Source of the DNA: Ketobacter sp963922875
GTDB taxonomy: Bacteria; Pseudomonadota; Gammaproteobacteria; Pseudomonadales; Ketobacteraceae
Direction of reading: 5' to 3'
Length of the DNA stretch: 64,000 nt
Assembly: GCA_963922875.1 (NCBI GenBank)
Contig: CAWUJH010000003.1
Location: 186,001 to 250,000, forward strand
In this document: positions 34,887 through 42,991 of the stretch, one piece after another
How positions within the stretch are numbered: the stretch's first letter is position 1
Layout of the letters: every line of letters begins with the position of its first letter
Translations under genes and position numbers: made by a program
Notes under the pieces: generated by a model
Told to the model about the DNA's origin: nothing
The model's database searches: none
What the model saw: the letters and a program-made list of their open reading frames with translations, nothing else

Positions 34887-36142
34887 TGAATATGTTGCAG
34901 AGCTTGATGGGATGGGTGGATGCCCGTTTCCCCGCGACCAAAATGTTCGAAGAGCATATGAGCAAATATTATGCTCCCAAGAACTTTAACTTCTGGTACT
35001 TTTTTGGGTCTCTCGCCATGTTGGTGCTGGTTAACCAGTTACTGACGGGTATCTGGCTTACCATGATGTACAACCCCAGTGGTGAAGGTGCGTTTACCTC
35101 AGTTGAGCTGAATATGATGCGCGATGTGGACTATGGCTGGTTGTTGCGCTATCTCCACTCCACCGGCGCCTCAGCGTTCTTTGTGGTGGTATATCTGCAC
35201 ATGTTCAGGGGTATGATGTACGGCTCCTACCGGGCACCTCGTGAGTTGGTGTGGATATTTGGTATGACCATTTATCTTGCGCTCATGGCAGAGGCTTTCA
35301 TGGGGTATTTGCTACCCTGGGGGCAGATGTCCTATTGGGGTGCGCAAGTTATTATTTCCTTGTTTGGTGCAATACCCGTTGTTGGTGACGCTCTCACAGA
35401 ATGGGTTCGTGGTGACTTCTTGATATCTGGAATTACCTTGAACCGATTTTTTGCTCTTCATGTTGTGGCTCTGCCTATCGTAATTCTTGCTTTGGTCGTA
35501 CTGCATATCATTGCCTTGCATGAAGTGGGTTCTAACAATCCAGACGGTATAGAAATTAAAAAGCTTAAGGACGAAAATGGCATTCCATTGGATGGGATTC
35601 CATTCCACCCTTATTACTCCGTCCACGACCTGGTAGGTGTAGTGGTGTTTCTGTTTGTATTCCTAACCGTGGTGTTTTTCTTCCCGGATGGAGGGGGTTA
35701 TTTCCTCGAGAAGCCAAACTTTGAACCCGCAAACCCATTGAAAACTCCGGCTCATATAGCACCCGTTTGGTATTTCACGCCTTTCTATGCGATCTTGCGG
35801 GCAATACCCGATAAGCTTCTGGGTGTCATAGCCATGGGGGCGGCAATTGCCGTGTTATTTGTGCTGCCCTGGCTGGATCGTAGCCCAGTGAAATCCATCC
35901 GATATAAAGGCTGGATCAGCAAGATTATGCTGGCGCTGTTTGTGGTTAGTTTTATTTTGCTTGGCGTTTGTGGTGTCAAACAGCCAGATTTGCACGTAGA
36001 GTTCCTGCCAATTGAGTTAACTTATCGAGCTCTTGGTCAGATATGTACTTTGTTCTACTTTGCTTACTTCGTCTTGATGCCATTTTGGACTAGTAAAGAA
36101 ACCTGTAAGCCTGTACCTGAGCGAGTAAGGATGACCCACTGA
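34886..36142 (+). CDS. petB: Cytochrome b of the bc1 complex
   Basis: A 418-residue integral membrane subunit with about eight to nine helices. Heme-ligand histidines lie in the helix containing LLRYLHSTGASAFFVVVYLHMFRG and the one with FALHVVALPIVILALVVLH; the Qo-site PEWY motif is represented by the region VWYFTPFYAILRAIP (PVWY), a common variant in proteobacteria. The protein is full length, not split. It overlaps petA and petC by single bases. Confidence 0.96.
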   Translation: MNMLQSLMGWVDARFPATKMFEEHMSKYYAPKNFNFWYFFGSLAMLVLVNQLLTGIWLTMMYNPSGEGAFTSVELNMMRDVDYGWLLRYLHSTGASAFFVVVYLHMFRGMMYGSYRAPRELVWIFGMTIYLALMAEAFMGYLLPWGQMSYWGAQVIISLFGAIPVVGDALTEWVRGDFLISGITLNRFFALHVVALPIVILALVVLHIIALHEVGSNNPDGIEIKKLKDENGIPLDGIPFHPYYSVHDLVGVVVFLFVFLTVVFFFPDGGGYFLEKPNFEPANPLKTPAHIAPVWYFTPFYAILRAIPDKLLGVIAMGAAIAVLFVLPWLDRSPVKSIRYKGWISKIMLALFVVSFILLGVCGVKQPDLHVEFLPIELTYRALGQICTLFYFAYFVLMPFWTSKETCKPVPERVRMTH

Positions 36143-36798
36143 TGAAAAAGTTGATATTGATTTCGTTTTGGATCTTTTCTGCTGCAGCTTTAGCTTCAGG
36201 AGGCGGTGACAATGAGCATTTAGTTCACGCCCCAATCAATAAGGATGATAAAGTATCATTGCAGCATGGTTTCAAGTTGTTCGTGAACAACTGTATCGGT
36301 TGCCATAGCGCTCAGTATATGCGCTATGAGCGTGCTGCTACTGATCTCGAAATTCCGTTGGACATCGCCAAGCAGAACCTATTGTTCACCACGGATAACG
36401 TGGGTGAAACAATTCAATCGGCTATACCCAAGGACCTTGGTAAAAAATGGTTTGGTAATGCGCCTCCGGATTTAACGTTAGTGGCTCGTATCCGCGGTGC
36501 GGATTGGGTATATTCTTACCTTACCGGCTTTTATCCTGATGAGGCACGACCGTGGAATGTAAATAACTATGTGTTTCCCGATGTTGGTATGCCCCACGTA
36601 TTGTCCAATATGGAGACAGAGTTAGGTGAAAAGGCTTTCAAGTCAGCGATGGCTGATCTGACTAACTATATGGTTTATATGTCAGAGCCAGTACGGGCTG
36701 AAAGGGAAAGATTGGGTATCTATGTATTGATATTCCTGGCTATCTTGTTCATCCCTGTATACTTTTTGAACCGAGAATATTGGAAAGACGTACATTAA
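36142..36798 (+). CDS. petC: Cytochrome c1 of the bc1 complex
   Basis: A 218-residue protein with a signal peptide (about 1-18), a covalent heme site CIGCH (51-55), and a C-terminal membrane anchor (about 195-212, YVLIFLAILFIPVYFL). The axial methionine is probably in the PHVLSNME region. It completes the petABC operon that carries electrons from quinol to soluble cytochrome c. A long hairpin follows the stop. Confidence 0.95.
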   Translation: MKKLILISFWIFSAAALASGGGDNEHLVHAPINKDDKVSLQHGFKLFVNNCIGCHSAQYMRYERAATDLEIPLDIAKQNLLFTTDNVGETIQSAIPKDLGKKWFGNAPPDLTLVARIRGADWVYSYLTGFYPDEARPWNVNNYVFPDVGMPHVLSNMETELGEKAFKSAMADLTNYMVYMSEPVRAERERLGIYVLIFLAILFIPVYFLNREYWKDVH

Positions 36799-36816
36799 TT
36801 TAAAATGGTTTATGGG

Positions 36817-36848
36817 TGGGGCGGGAGGCCAGTTGGTCTCCCGCCCCA
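36817..36848 (+). terminator. Strong hairpin after petC
   Basis: A 14-bp stem, 11 bp of it perfect (TGGGGCGGGAG / CTCCCGCCCCA), with an AGTT loop, 18 bases past the petC stop. The following T run is weak (ATTGCCGTTTAATTTTT), so it may stabilise the mRNA end or reduce readthrough into sspA rather than act as a complete terminator. Confidence 0.65.
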
Positions 36849-36915
36849 TTGCCGTTTAATTTTTAGGGATAAAACGGCAAAGGTTTATTAAAAATTTGAG
36901 GTGGAGTGAAAATTA

Positions 36916-37548
36916 ATGGGTGTCATTGCTAAACGTTCCTCGATGACTTTTTTTTCGGATGGCCGAGATCATTACAGTCATCGTGTACGCATTGTCTTGG
37001 CCGAAAAGGGAGTGGCTGTCGACATACTGAATATAGATCCATCGAACAAGCCGGAAGATCTGGCGACTTTAAATCCGTATAACGAACTGCCAACTCTGGT
37101 TGACCGAGAGTTAACGCTCTATGAACCCAACATTATGATGGAATATCTTGATGAGCGTTTTCCGCATCCTCCGCTGTTGCCGGTATATCCTGTAGAGCGC
37201 GCGCGAAGCCGTTTGTTGATGCATCGGATTCACCGTGATTGGGGGCATACTGTTGATACCCTTATCGAAGGTACAGAAAAAGAGGCAACCTTAACTAAAC
37301 TTCGTAAGGAATTTAGCGAAAGTCTTGCTGCCATCGACCCTATTTTTGCTGAAATGCCCTATTTCATGAATGAAGACTTCACTTTGGTGGATTGTGCGGT
37401 AGCGGCTATTTTGTGGCGCTTGCCCTTAATGGGAATAGAGTTGCAGAAATCAAAGTGTGGCAATTTACTAGCCTATGCGGATCGGTTGTTCGCTCGAGAA
37501 TCATTTCAGGCTAGCTTGTCTGATTCTGAACGAGAAATGAGGCTTTAA
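36916..37548 (+). CDS. sspA: Stringent starvation protein A
   Basis: A 210-residue glutathione S-transferase-fold protein: thioredoxin-like N-terminal part (about 1-85; LFSDG-type start MTFFSDGRDHYSHRVRIVLAEKG) and a helical C-terminal part. SspA binds RNA polymerase and alters transcription in starvation and acid stress; it lacks GST catalysis. It is followed at 18 bases by sspB, and the petABC-sspA-sspB order is conserved in Pseudomonas and relatives. Confidence 0.94.
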   Translation: MGVIAKRSSMTFFSDGRDHYSHRVRIVLAEKGVAVDILNIDPSNKPEDLATLNPYNELPTLVDRELTLYEPNIMMEYLDERFPHPPLLPVYPVERARSRLLMHRIHRDWGHTVDTLIEGTEKEATLTKLRKEFSESLAAIDPIFAEMPYFMNEDFTLVDCAVAAILWRLPLMGIELQKSKCGNLLAYADRLFARESFQASLSDSEREMRL

Positions 37549-37566
37549 AGAAGTAAAGTGAAGGTT

Positions 37567-37953
37567 ATGACCCCTAGTCGTCCCTATTTTGTCCGCGCTG
37601 TCTATGAGTGGATACTGGATAATGACCTGACCCCCTACCTGTTGGTAAATGCTGATTTCCCGCAAGTGGAGGTGCCAAATGAATTTATTAATGACGGAAA
37701 AATCGTTCTTAATTTGGCACCTTCCGCAATACGAGATTTGCATATGGGCAATGAGCACATCGCTTTCTCGGCGCGCTTCAGTGGCAAAGCCAGAGAGTTG
37801 TTTGTGCCTGTAGGGTCTATTGTCGCGGTCTATGCGAAAGAAAATGGCAAAGGCATGTTTTTTGACGAGTCGGAGGTTCCGCCACCGGATGGAGATGGTG
37901 ATAATTTACCGCCGCCACCCAGTGGGAAGCCCTCGCTTAAAGTCGTTAAGTAG
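37567..37953 (+). CDS. sspB: ClpXP protease specificity-enhancing factor SspB
   Basis: A 128-residue adaptor that delivers ssrA-tagged proteins to ClpXP. The substrate-binding domain occupies about 1-105 (RPYFVRAVYEWILDND start; IVLNLAPSAIRDL), and a Pro-rich linker leads to the C-terminal tail SLKVVK, the ClpX-docking peptide (LRVVK in E. coli). I favour the ATG at 37567; a GTG at 37558 would add three residues. Only three bases separate its stop from the convergent diaA stop. Confidence 0.93.
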   Translation: MTPSRPYFVRAVYEWILDNDLTPYLLVNADFPQVEVPNEFINDGKIVLNLAPSAIRDLHMGNEHIAFSARFSGKARELFVPVGSIVAVYAKENGKGMFFDESEVPPPDGDGDNLPPPPSGKPSLKVVK

Positions 37954-37956
37954 TTA

Positions 37957-38550
37957 TTAGATATCAGTGCCAAATATTTGTTGATCAATCAAATCACAAA
38001 TAGCATGTATCAAAAACAAGTGAGCCTCTTGTATGCGAGGAATATCCAAAGCAGGCACTCGCAATTCCATGTCTTCGTTATGGAGTAGGCGAGTGCAGTC
38101 GCCACCATCCTTGCCCGTTAACGCAATAACAGTCATGCCCCGGTCGTGAGCGGCTTGAATGGCTTGCACAATATTTGCTGAGTTACCGCTGCTGGTAATT
38201 GCTATCAAAATATCACCATCGTGACCTATGGCTCTAATTTGTTTTGAAAAAACCTCATTAAAACTGTAGTCATTGGCAATCGAGGTGATGGTTGAGGTAT
38301 CTGTTGATAAAGCGATGGCCGGCAGGGCAGGGCGTTCTCGCTCAAAGCGATTGAGCATCTTTGACGAAAACTGCTGAGCTGTATTGGCGGAGCCACCGTT
38401 GCCACATATAAGCACTTTGCCATCACTTAATAAGCACTGAGCAAGGGTCTCACTGGCCACCAGAATCATTGTGGAAAGCTCTTCCTCGGTTTTCTGCAAA
38501 GTGTTAAGGCTTTCTCCAAACAGCCAGTGAACGCGATCGGCAAGATTCAT
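37957..38550 (-). CDS. diaA: SIS-domain DnaA initiator-associating protein DiaA (GmhA-like)
   Basis: A 197-residue SIS-domain protein (ICGNGGSANTAQQFSSKML, ITSSGNSANIV). It resembles phosphoheptose isomerase GmhA, but the rsmI-lpoA-yraN neighbourhood is that of E. coli diaA, whose product binds DnaA and promotes replication initiation. Annotation as GmhA is the alternative; the context decides for DiaA. The usual downstream lipoprotein gene dolP (yraP) is missing, and sspB abuts convergently instead. Confidence 0.85.
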   Translation of the reverse strand: MNLADRVHWLFGESLNTLQKTEEELSTMILVASETLAQCLLSDGKVLICGNGGSANTAQQFSSKMLNRFERERPALPAIALSTDTSTITSIANDYSFNEVFSKQIRAIGHDGDILIAITSSGNSANIVQAIQAAHDRGMTVIALTGKDGGDCTRLLHNEDMELRVPALDIPRIQEAHLFLIHAICDLIDQQIFGTDI

Positions 38551-38623
38551 TCATATATCCTTCAATAAAAGCCAATTCATGTTAATTGTATTAGGTTTAA
38601 CATAAAAAAAACGAAATAACCAT

Positions 38624-39007
38624 TTAGTAAAAGGCGTGCTGGATCCAATTTATCTCCGGCGATTCAGTTAAATCGCCTAAGATTCCCACCACATCGAAGC
38701 GGCAGGCAGGCCAGTGATCGTTATAGTTTTGCTGCAGAAAGAATTGTGCTGTGCGCCTCAATTTAGCCTGTTTAGCTGAGGTTACCGTTTCCAAAGGCGA
38801 TCCACGGTCAGAATTTTTACGATATCGAACTTCAACAAATACCAGTGTTTCTCCGTCTACGAAAATAAGATCTATTTCTCCAGTTTTGCAGCGGAAGTTT
38901 GTGGCACGGCAGATCAGGCCGTGCCTTGATAAATGAATGTGCGCGATATGTTCAGCAAGATTACCCTTTTCCTGCTTGGGGGTAGGTGGGCGTTTTTGAT
39001 GAGTCAT
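38624..39007 (-). CDS. yraN: YraN family (UPF0102) nuclease-like protein
   Basis: A 127-residue protein with the Holliday-junction-resolvase-like endonuclease pattern: GNLAEHIAHIHL, then CKTGEIDLIFVDGETLVFVEVRYR with the E-x-D...E-x-R/K metal-binding residues. Biochemical function is unproven for the family. Its predicted start overlaps the 3' end of lpoA by 47 bases, more than usual, but no later ATG keeps the conserved N-terminus. Confidence 0.9.
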   Translation of the reverse strand: MTHQKRPPTPKQEKGNLAEHIAHIHLSRHGLICRATNFRCKTGEIDLIFVDGETLVFVEVRYRKNSDRGSPLETVTSAKQAKLRRTAQFFLQQNYNDHWPACRFDVVGILGDLTESPEINWIQHAFY

Positions 39008-40904
39008 AGCTTTCTGCTTCAGTGGAAGTGTTGACTATTTTGGGGAGTAATTCAGGCTTGCCATTTCTCATAACCGCCCAGGTAAGTTGACGCTGGATTT
39101 GCTGTGCAGGATCTATGCTGAGCGTACCGGTGGCTCCAAACAACGTGGCATTCGGTACCACGGCAAGTAGTTGAATTCTTGAATGTAAGCGATAGGCGTC
39201 GACGCCCAATGCATTCAGCCTTATGAATCGAGAGCTGGCTTCAGGCCAAGCTTGATCCATAGCTCGGCGAATACGACTCGGCTTCTTTAACACCCAGGGA
39301 ATATCGCAAAACTCGATATCATTAAGGTCTCTATCTTTTTTGGGTGAAGGGATGCCAGAATAAATTTGGGAGCCGGCTATTACTGGCAGTGCCTCGGCAT
39401 AATAAAAGTCTAACAGCGGCCGCAATTGCCGAGCTTGGTCTGGCGGTGCAATAAGGTAAATGAAGTCTATATCTTGGCGGCGACGTGGGTGGAATTCGAA
39501 TTCAAGGCCGATAATTCGCTTTAACTCCTGGGCACGCTGCTGACTTTTTTCCACTTGCAACATTTCTTTTACGGCATTGGCCATTTCCGATTGCTTTTGA
39601 TAAGTGGCGACGCTATTGATTACGCCGTGTGACTCAAGCCAATCGCTGGCGAATTTTCCATAAGCTCGTTGCCACCACGGAGAGTCCTCATAAAGCACCG
39701 CTGCTTTGCGGAAATTTCGTTGCCGAGCATGTATGGCAACTTCTTGGGCATCGGCTTCAGGAGCCAGACTGAATTGAAACAGGTTCTTTGGCTGTTCGAG
39801 GTTGTTTCCCGTGGCATTGTCCTGATTTAGCGCGATAGTGGTTACCGGAAGGTTTGCAGTGCTATTGAGCAGTGTACGGAGATTTTCTTTCTGTAGTGGT
39901 CCAATAATGATTTCGGCACCTTCATCCACCGCTGTTTGGTAAGTAGTGGCAAAGGTGTTGATGTCGCTACTGTCATAAACTTTAATGGTTAAGTCTGAGC
40001 TGCTGTTTTGTTGCTGCTGGTAGCTCGTGTAATGAGCGCCTAAAAAACCATTCAGTATTGCTTCGGCGGCGGCTTTGTATTTGCCGGTTAGCGGAAGCAA
40101 TAGGGCGATGTGCTGAGGGCGCTGGTCAGCAAGCTCAATGAGTTGTTGTAATGTGGTAGGCAACTCGATGGCTGCAGGGTGTCCCTGGTGCTGACTTTGC
40201 CACTGGCTAAGGCGTTCGAGCTGAAGATCCAGGTTATCCTGCAGGGCCTTGTAGATCCAGGCAAGCTGTAGCCAACCCTGTAGTTCTGGTATCGTTATGG
40301 TGGCTTTTAGTTGCTCCAGGTTTTCTGTGGGAATTGTAATGAGGTCAAGCCAGATTTGCTGATGATTGACTTCTTTCTCTGATGGGCTGGTCAGCATTGG
40401 CGCCAAAAAGATTCGCTCGCGAGCGGCTGCTAAATAATTTTGATTGAGTTCCCACACCTCGGCACGAGTAACGCTAATCCGATTCAAAATATCAGTGTTC
40501 AAGCGATCGGTGATGTCCAGCAATCCCATTCTATTGGTGGTCATTAATTCCAGAGCTAATGTGTGATTCTTCTGCTTGATTGCCAGCTCGGTTAGCAATA
40601 GCACTAGTTCAGCTCGGTTCGATGGGTTTAGCTTGCTAAAATCTATTGTGTTTAACACCCGTTTTGCGTCTGCAACATTTCCTTGATCAATGAGTTTTTG
40701 CGCTGCTTCTATCAGCAGGCGCTCCGATTCAGGGCTTGGCAATGTTTGTGCGTGCTCGATCATACTTTTGATCTTGTCGTTATCCGACTTAACTGTCGGC
40801 TGCGCTTTGCTTGAGTCGTCGCTCAGCTGAGTCGAGCAGGCCGTTAGTATTAGTGGCAACAGAAAGCAGCCGATTATGGTAAGCTTGTGACTAATTTTAT
40901 TCAT
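38961..40904 (-). CDS. lpoA: Penicillin-binding protein activator LpoA (LppC family)
   Basis: A 647-residue outer-membrane lipoprotein. The signal peptide ends in the lipobox LTAC with the acylated Cys at position 23, when the start is placed at the ATG at 40904; an in-frame ATG at 40964 would put 20 residues in front of the signal and cross rsmI, so it is rejected. A TPR-like helical N-domain (about 60-270) precedes a periplasmic-binding-protein-like C-domain (about 275-630). It activates PBP1a in peptidoglycan synthesis. It is divergent from rsmI with a gap of only 23 bases. Confidence 0.92.
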   Translation of the reverse strand: MNKISHKLTIIGCFLLPLILTACSTQLSDDSSKAQPTVKSDNDKIKSMIEHAQTLPSPESERLLIEAAQKLIDQGNVADAKRVLNTIDFSKLNPSNRAELVLLLTELAIKQKNHTLALELMTTNRMGLLDITDRLNTDILNRISVTRAEVWELNQNYLAAARERIFLAPMLTSPSEKEVNHQQIWLDLITIPTENLEQLKATITIPELQGWLQLAWIYKALQDNLDLQLERLSQWQSQHQGHPAAIELPTTLQQLIELADQRPQHIALLLPLTGKYKAAAEAILNGFLGAHYTSYQQQQNSSSDLTIKVYDSSDINTFATTYQTAVDEGAEIIIGPLQKENLRTLLNSTANLPVTTIALNQDNATGNNLEQPKNLFQFSLAPEADAQEVAIHARQRNFRKAAVLYEDSPWWQRAYGKFASDWLESHGVINSVATYQKQSEMANAVKEMLQVEKSQQRAQELKRIIGLEFEFHPRRRQDIDFIYLIAPPDQARQLRPLLDFYYAEALPVIAGSQIYSGIPSPKKDRDLNDIEFCDIPWVLKKPSRIRRAMDQAWPEASSRFIRLNALGVDAYRLHSRIQLLAVVPNATLFGATGTLSIDPAQQIQRQLTWAVMRNGKPELLPKIVNTSTEAESYDSSKTPTYPQAGKG

Positions 40905-40927
40905 GGCTAATTCGGGTCCGCGAAAAT

Positions 40928-41776
40928 ATGTCCAGTGGTCGCTTGTATGTTGTGGCAACTCCAATCGGGAATCTTAATGATATCACGCTTCGGGCATTGG
41001 ATGTGTTGAAGCAGGTGGATTTCATCGCGGCTGAAGATACTCGCCATAGTGCCAAGCTTTTGTCTCATTTTGCAATTAGCACCTCTTGTTTTGCGGTACA
41101 TGATCATAACGAGCCAGAGCAAATTGCTAAAGTTCAAGGTATTTTATTGCAAGGGCAGTCAATTGCCTTGATTTCTGATGCGGGCACCCCGCTGATTAGT
41201 GATCCAGGCTACAAGTTAGTGACCGCCATTCGTCAACAAGGTTTCGAGGTGCTCACTATTCCTGGGCCTTGCGCCGCAATCGCCGCATTATCAGTCGGTG
41301 GTTTACCCACCGATAGTTTTTTGTTTAAAGGTTTTTTGCCGGCCAAGCAACAAGCCAGACGAACCGTGCTTGAGGCTTTGCAAAATGAGTCGGCCACCTT
41401 GGTTTTTTATGAGTCTCCCAAGCGGGTTCAGTCCACAATGGTAGATGTTGCAGAAGTCTTGGGTGTTGAGCGTCAGGTTGTGCTGGCAAGAGAGCTAACT
41501 AAAACCTTCGAGACTGTGGTTTCCATGCCAGCGGGTGAGATTGGCGCGTGGTTATCTGCAGACGAAAACCATCGCAGAGGTGAATTTGTCATACTAATCG
41601 AAGGGGCGCCACAACTTGAAGTTGATGAAATTGCTATTGATGCCGCAGTTATCCGTGCATTGACTTTGGCCCATGAGTACATGCCCTTAAAAAAAGCCTG
41701 TGAGTTATTGTCAGAAGTCACGGGGTTACCAAAGAATGCACTGTATCGCCAGGCCTTAACTGAAATAAAAACTTAA
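40928..41776 (+). CDS. rsmI: 16S rRNA 2'-O-ribose C1402 methyltransferase
   Basis: A 282-residue tetrapyrrole-methylase-fold enzyme that uses S-adenosylmethionine. Signatures: LYVVATPIGNLNDITLRALDVL at the start, AEDTRHSAKLL, and SDAGTPLISDPGYKLV. RsmI methylates C1402 of 16S rRNA together with RsmH, whose gene lies about 1.2 kb downstream in the dcw cluster. The RNase P RNA promoter overlaps and follows its stop. Confidence 0.95.
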   Translation: MSSGRLYVVATPIGNLNDITLRALDVLKQVDFIAAEDTRHSAKLLSHFAISTSCFAVHDHNEPEQIAKVQGILLQGQSIALISDAGTPLISDPGYKLVTAIRQQGFEVLTIPGPCAAIAALSVGGLPTDSFLFKGFLPAKQQARRTVLEALQNESATLVFYESPKRVQSTMVDVAEVLGVERQVVLARELTKTFETVVSMPAGEIGAWLSADENHRRGEFVILIEGAPQLEVDEIAIDAAVIRALTLAHEYMPLKKACELLSEVTGLPKNALYRQALTEIKT

Positions 41777-41778
41777 TC

Positions 41779-41807
41779 TTGCCTTTGCCGGTTTTTACGT
41801 ATATTTT
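41779..41807 (+). promoter_or_regulatory. Promoter of rnpB
   Basis: TTGCCT (41779-41784) and TATTTT (41802-41807) with a 17-base spacer. The predicted start, near 41813, coincides with the first paired base of the RNase P RNA, which supports both calls. Confidence 0.6.
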
Positions 41808-41812
41808 TCCTC

Positions 41813-42165
41813 ACAGAGTTTGCTAGGCAGTCACTCGTTGTTATTACAGCGGGAGGAAAGTCCGGGCTCCATAGGGTAAAGTGCCAGGTAACGCCTGGGC
41901 GGCGCGAGCCGACGGAAAGTGCAGCAGAAAGTATACCGCCTAAGCCAGCAATGGCCGGTAAGGTTGAAATGGTGCGGTAAGAGCGCACCGCACGACTGGT
42001 AACAGTTCGTGGCGATGGAAAACCCCACTTGGAGCAAGACCAAATAGGAACCCAAAGGTGCGACCCGCACTGGGTTCGGGTAGGTTGCTAGAGGCGTATG
42101 GTGACGTGCGTCCCAGAGGAATGACTGTCCACGACAGAACCCGGCTTATCGGCAGACTCTACACT
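41813..42165 (+). ncRNA. rnpB: RNase P RNA (M1 RNA, type A)
   Basis: About 350 bases, the catalytic RNA that matures tRNA 5' ends. The P4-side core AGGAAAGTCCGGGCTCC is at 41871-41887, with the CATAGGG and GCCAGGTAACGCCTGG elements after it, the GAGCAAGACCAAATAGGAACC segment, and the 3' core ACGACAGAACCCGGCTTATCGG near 42131. The ends pair as P1 (AGAGTTTGC with GCAGACTCT). These match the bacterial type A RNA closely. It sits between rsmI and mraZ. I saw no clear U-run terminator; a weak AGGTT/AACCT hairpin lies at 42195-42210. ORFs over it are artefacts. Confidence 0.96.
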
Positions 42166-42397
42166 TTACTTATTACCTTGGGCCTAAGTTTTTAAGGTTC
42201 AATATAACCTCGTTCCACACCTCTATCTTTTTCATAGGTCAAAATGTTCTCTATTTGTAGAAGCGACATTAATTGCGCTTTCTATCTACCTGTTTTCGTT
42301 TGCCTTTTTTGATTGTTTCCTTACTGTTCAGGGTGGCGTTTCCGCGTAAGTTGTTGTTTTTGCGTGGCAAATTCACATTTATCACTTTGTTTTTACC

Positions 42398-42427
42398 TTG
42401 ACAATAAGTGACCACGATCCCTATAGT
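42398..42427 (+). promoter_or_regulatory. Promoter of the dcw cluster (Pmra)
   Basis: A consensus TTGACA (42398-42403) and TATAGT (42422-42427) with an 18-base spacer, giving a start near 42434. This is the strongest sigma-70 promoter in the window and the only evident one before the 15-gene mraZ-ftsZ series. Confidence 0.75.
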
Positions 42428-42436
42428 GTGATTATG

Positions 42437-42486
42437 GTGGGTGAAAATGGTTTAAAAGGGATTTTTGTGGGGCAAAGTGGTCAAGT
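42437..42486 (+). repeat. MraZ-box array, five 10-bp direct repeats
   Basis: Units begin at 42437, 42447, 42457, 42467 and 42477: GTGGGTGAAA, ATGGTTTAAA, AGGGATTTTT, GTGGGGCAAA and GTGGTCAAGT. Four of five carry TGG and three carry AAA at fixed places. MraZ is known to bind TGGGN repeats with this period at its own promoter, here just downstream of the start of transcription. Confidence 0.75.
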
Positions 42487-42526
42487 ACTCCCAAACGGAA
42501 ACTTATAAGGCGGGCGCAAGACAGTC

Positions 42527-42991
42527 GTGTTTTTCAGAGGACATTGCACGTTAAGTTTGGATGCAAAAGGACGTCTGGTTATGCCCAGTCGCTTCCGCGA
42601 GGTGCTGTCCGCAAGTTCTGTTAGCCAATTAGTTGTTTCCATCGATGTCCAGGGCCTCTGTTTAACTATGTATCCTCTCGCACAATGGGAAGAAATGGAA
42701 CAGCGATTAATGAGCCTCCCTTCACTCCATGATTCTGTGCGCCGCATGCAGAATATGATTATAGGAAACGCCTTCGAAACTGAAATGGACGGTAATAGCC
42801 GGATTTCAATTCCTCCTCAATTGCGCAAGCAAGTGGGCTTAGATAAAAAAATCACTATGGTCGGTCAAGGTTCGAGGCTGGAAATATGGTCAGAGGAAGC
42901 CTGGGAAGCACGCTTTGGTGAGTGGAAAGAGGTGGGACCTAATTCATTGGCCGATTTGCCTGATTCGATCAAGGATATGGTGTTGTTCTAA
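42527..42991 (+). CDS. mraZ: Transcriptional regulator MraZ
   Basis: A 154-residue protein with two AbrB-like DNA-binding repeats, each holding a DxKGR-type core: LDAKGRLVMPSRFRE near residue 11 and MDGNSRISIPPQLRKQ near residue 88 (DGNSR in place of DxKGR). MraZ represses its own dcw operon promoter; five candidate boxes lie upstream. It begins with GTG and has no strong ribosome site. Its stop overlaps the rsmH start by one base. Confidence 0.94.
   Translation: MFFRGHCTLSLDAKGRLVMPSRFREVLSASSVSQLVVSIDVQGLCLTMYPLAQWEEMEQRLMSLPSLHDSVRRMQNMIIGNAFETEMDGNSRISIPPQLRKQVGLDKKITMVGQGSRLEIWSEEAWEARFGEWKEVGPNSLADLPDSIKDMVLF

Larger units (their letters stand above)
42166..42526 (+). other. Intergenic control region between rnpB and mraZ
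   Basis: This 361-base gap has no gene. Its left 230 bases are AT-rich with no clear motif apart from a weak hairpin after rnpB. Its right part holds the main dcw promoter (42398-42427), then a 10-bp periodic array of MraZ boxes (42437-42486) and a leader of about 40 bases before the mraZ GTG. Confidence 0.7.

Noticed and set aside
41773..42070. Minus-strand open frames over the RNase P RNA
   Set aside because: They arise from the structured RNA gene, whose core motifs and paired ends are unambiguous.
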